From: Candidatus Woesearchaeota archaeon
GTDB taxonomy: Archaea; Nanobdellota; Nanobdellia; Woesearchaeales; UBA12501
NCBI GenBank assembly: GCA_016203375.1
Contig: JACQMX010000072.1
Location: 1-5,195, forward strand
Direction: 5' to 3'
Length of the DNA: 5,195 nucleotides
A model generated the notes under the pieces. The model did no database searches and was not told the DNA's origin. It saw only the letters and a list, made by a program, of their open reading frames with translations. Positions 5,163 through 5,195 of the stretch are shown here, in pieces. The first letter of the stretch is position 1. Every line of letters starts with the position of its first letter. Both the position numbers and the translations under genes were made by a program.

Positions 5163-5172
5163 AGTTTAATCT
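5163..5172 (+). promoter_or_regulatory. Candidate TATA box for a gene at the right edge
   Basis: AGTTTAATCT is about 20-25 nt before an ATG at 5188, the same leaderless arrangement seen for three genes in this window. It overlaps the end of the structured element's T tract, so it may instead be only that tract. Confidence 0.25.
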
Positions 5173-5187
5173 TTCCAAGAAAGTTAC

Positions 5188-5195
5188 ATGGCAAA
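5188..5195 (+). CDS. Possible start of a next gene (partial)
   Basis: ATGGCAAA begins 7 nt before the window edge and would encode Met-Ala-Lys/Asn. The only support is the TATA-like stretch upstream. Too little sequence is present to identify a product. Confidence 0.2.

Noticed and set aside
5171..5183. CTTTC-CAA-GAAAG small hairpin after the structured element
   Set aside because: Five base pairs with a 3-nt loop is common by chance, and it has no T run or other context.
1..5195. CRISPR array, transposase gene or tRNA gene
   Set aside because: No regularly spaced repeats, no transposase frame and no tRNA-like cloverleaf of normal size were found on either strand.

Overview
The window looks archaeal, most likely from the DPANN/Woesearchaeota-like group (inference). 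The evidence is a set of T/A-rich TATA boxes about 25-30 nt before first-gene start codons with no Shine-Dalgarno site (leaderless starts), GGTGAT/GAGGA-type ribosome sites before internal genes, an Ap4A-hydrolase-type Nudix protein, an archaeal-style winged-helix regulator and compact, overlapping genes. No taxon can be fixed without a search.

Layout. (1) Bases 1-730, + strand: the 3' end of a dihydroorotate dehydrogenase (pyrD), then a proline-rich lipoprotein of unknown function. (2) Bases 763-2067, - strand: dihydroorotase (pyrC), convergent with the pyrD side. PyrC makes the substrate that PyrD oxidises, so two successive steps of pyrimidine synthesis lie close together. The pyrC start is unusual: the frame fits an ATT start codon behind a strong GGGGTGAT ribosome site, because no ATG, GTG or TTG falls where the conserved N-terminus begins. 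(3) Bases 2140-2887, - strand: a winged-helix DNA-binding protein and a very basic 79-aa protein, each with its own TATA box. (4) Bases 2888-3060: a 173-nt divergent promoter region with a perfect 17-bp palindrome touching the regulator's start codon, and two near-identical 13-bp sites, one about 45-59 bp before each of the two divergent start codons. (5) Bases 3061-4979, + strand: a four-gene operon of a HEPN/DUF4145-like helical protein, a Nudix hydrolase, a class I SAM methyltransferase and a 41-aa zinc-ribbon protein. The last three genes are joined by 4-nt (or shorter) overlaps. (6) Bases 4980-5195: no complete gene, but a highly organised inverted-repeat structure that folds as a four-way junction (three hairpins closed by a 12-bp stem, extendable outward) ending in a T tract. 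It is a candidate unrecognised non-coding RNA.

The strongest candidates for something new are the four-way-junction element at 5018-5161 and the regulator/HEPN divergent unit with its paired operator-like sites. The pyrimidine, Nudix and methyltransferase genes are ordinary members of known families.
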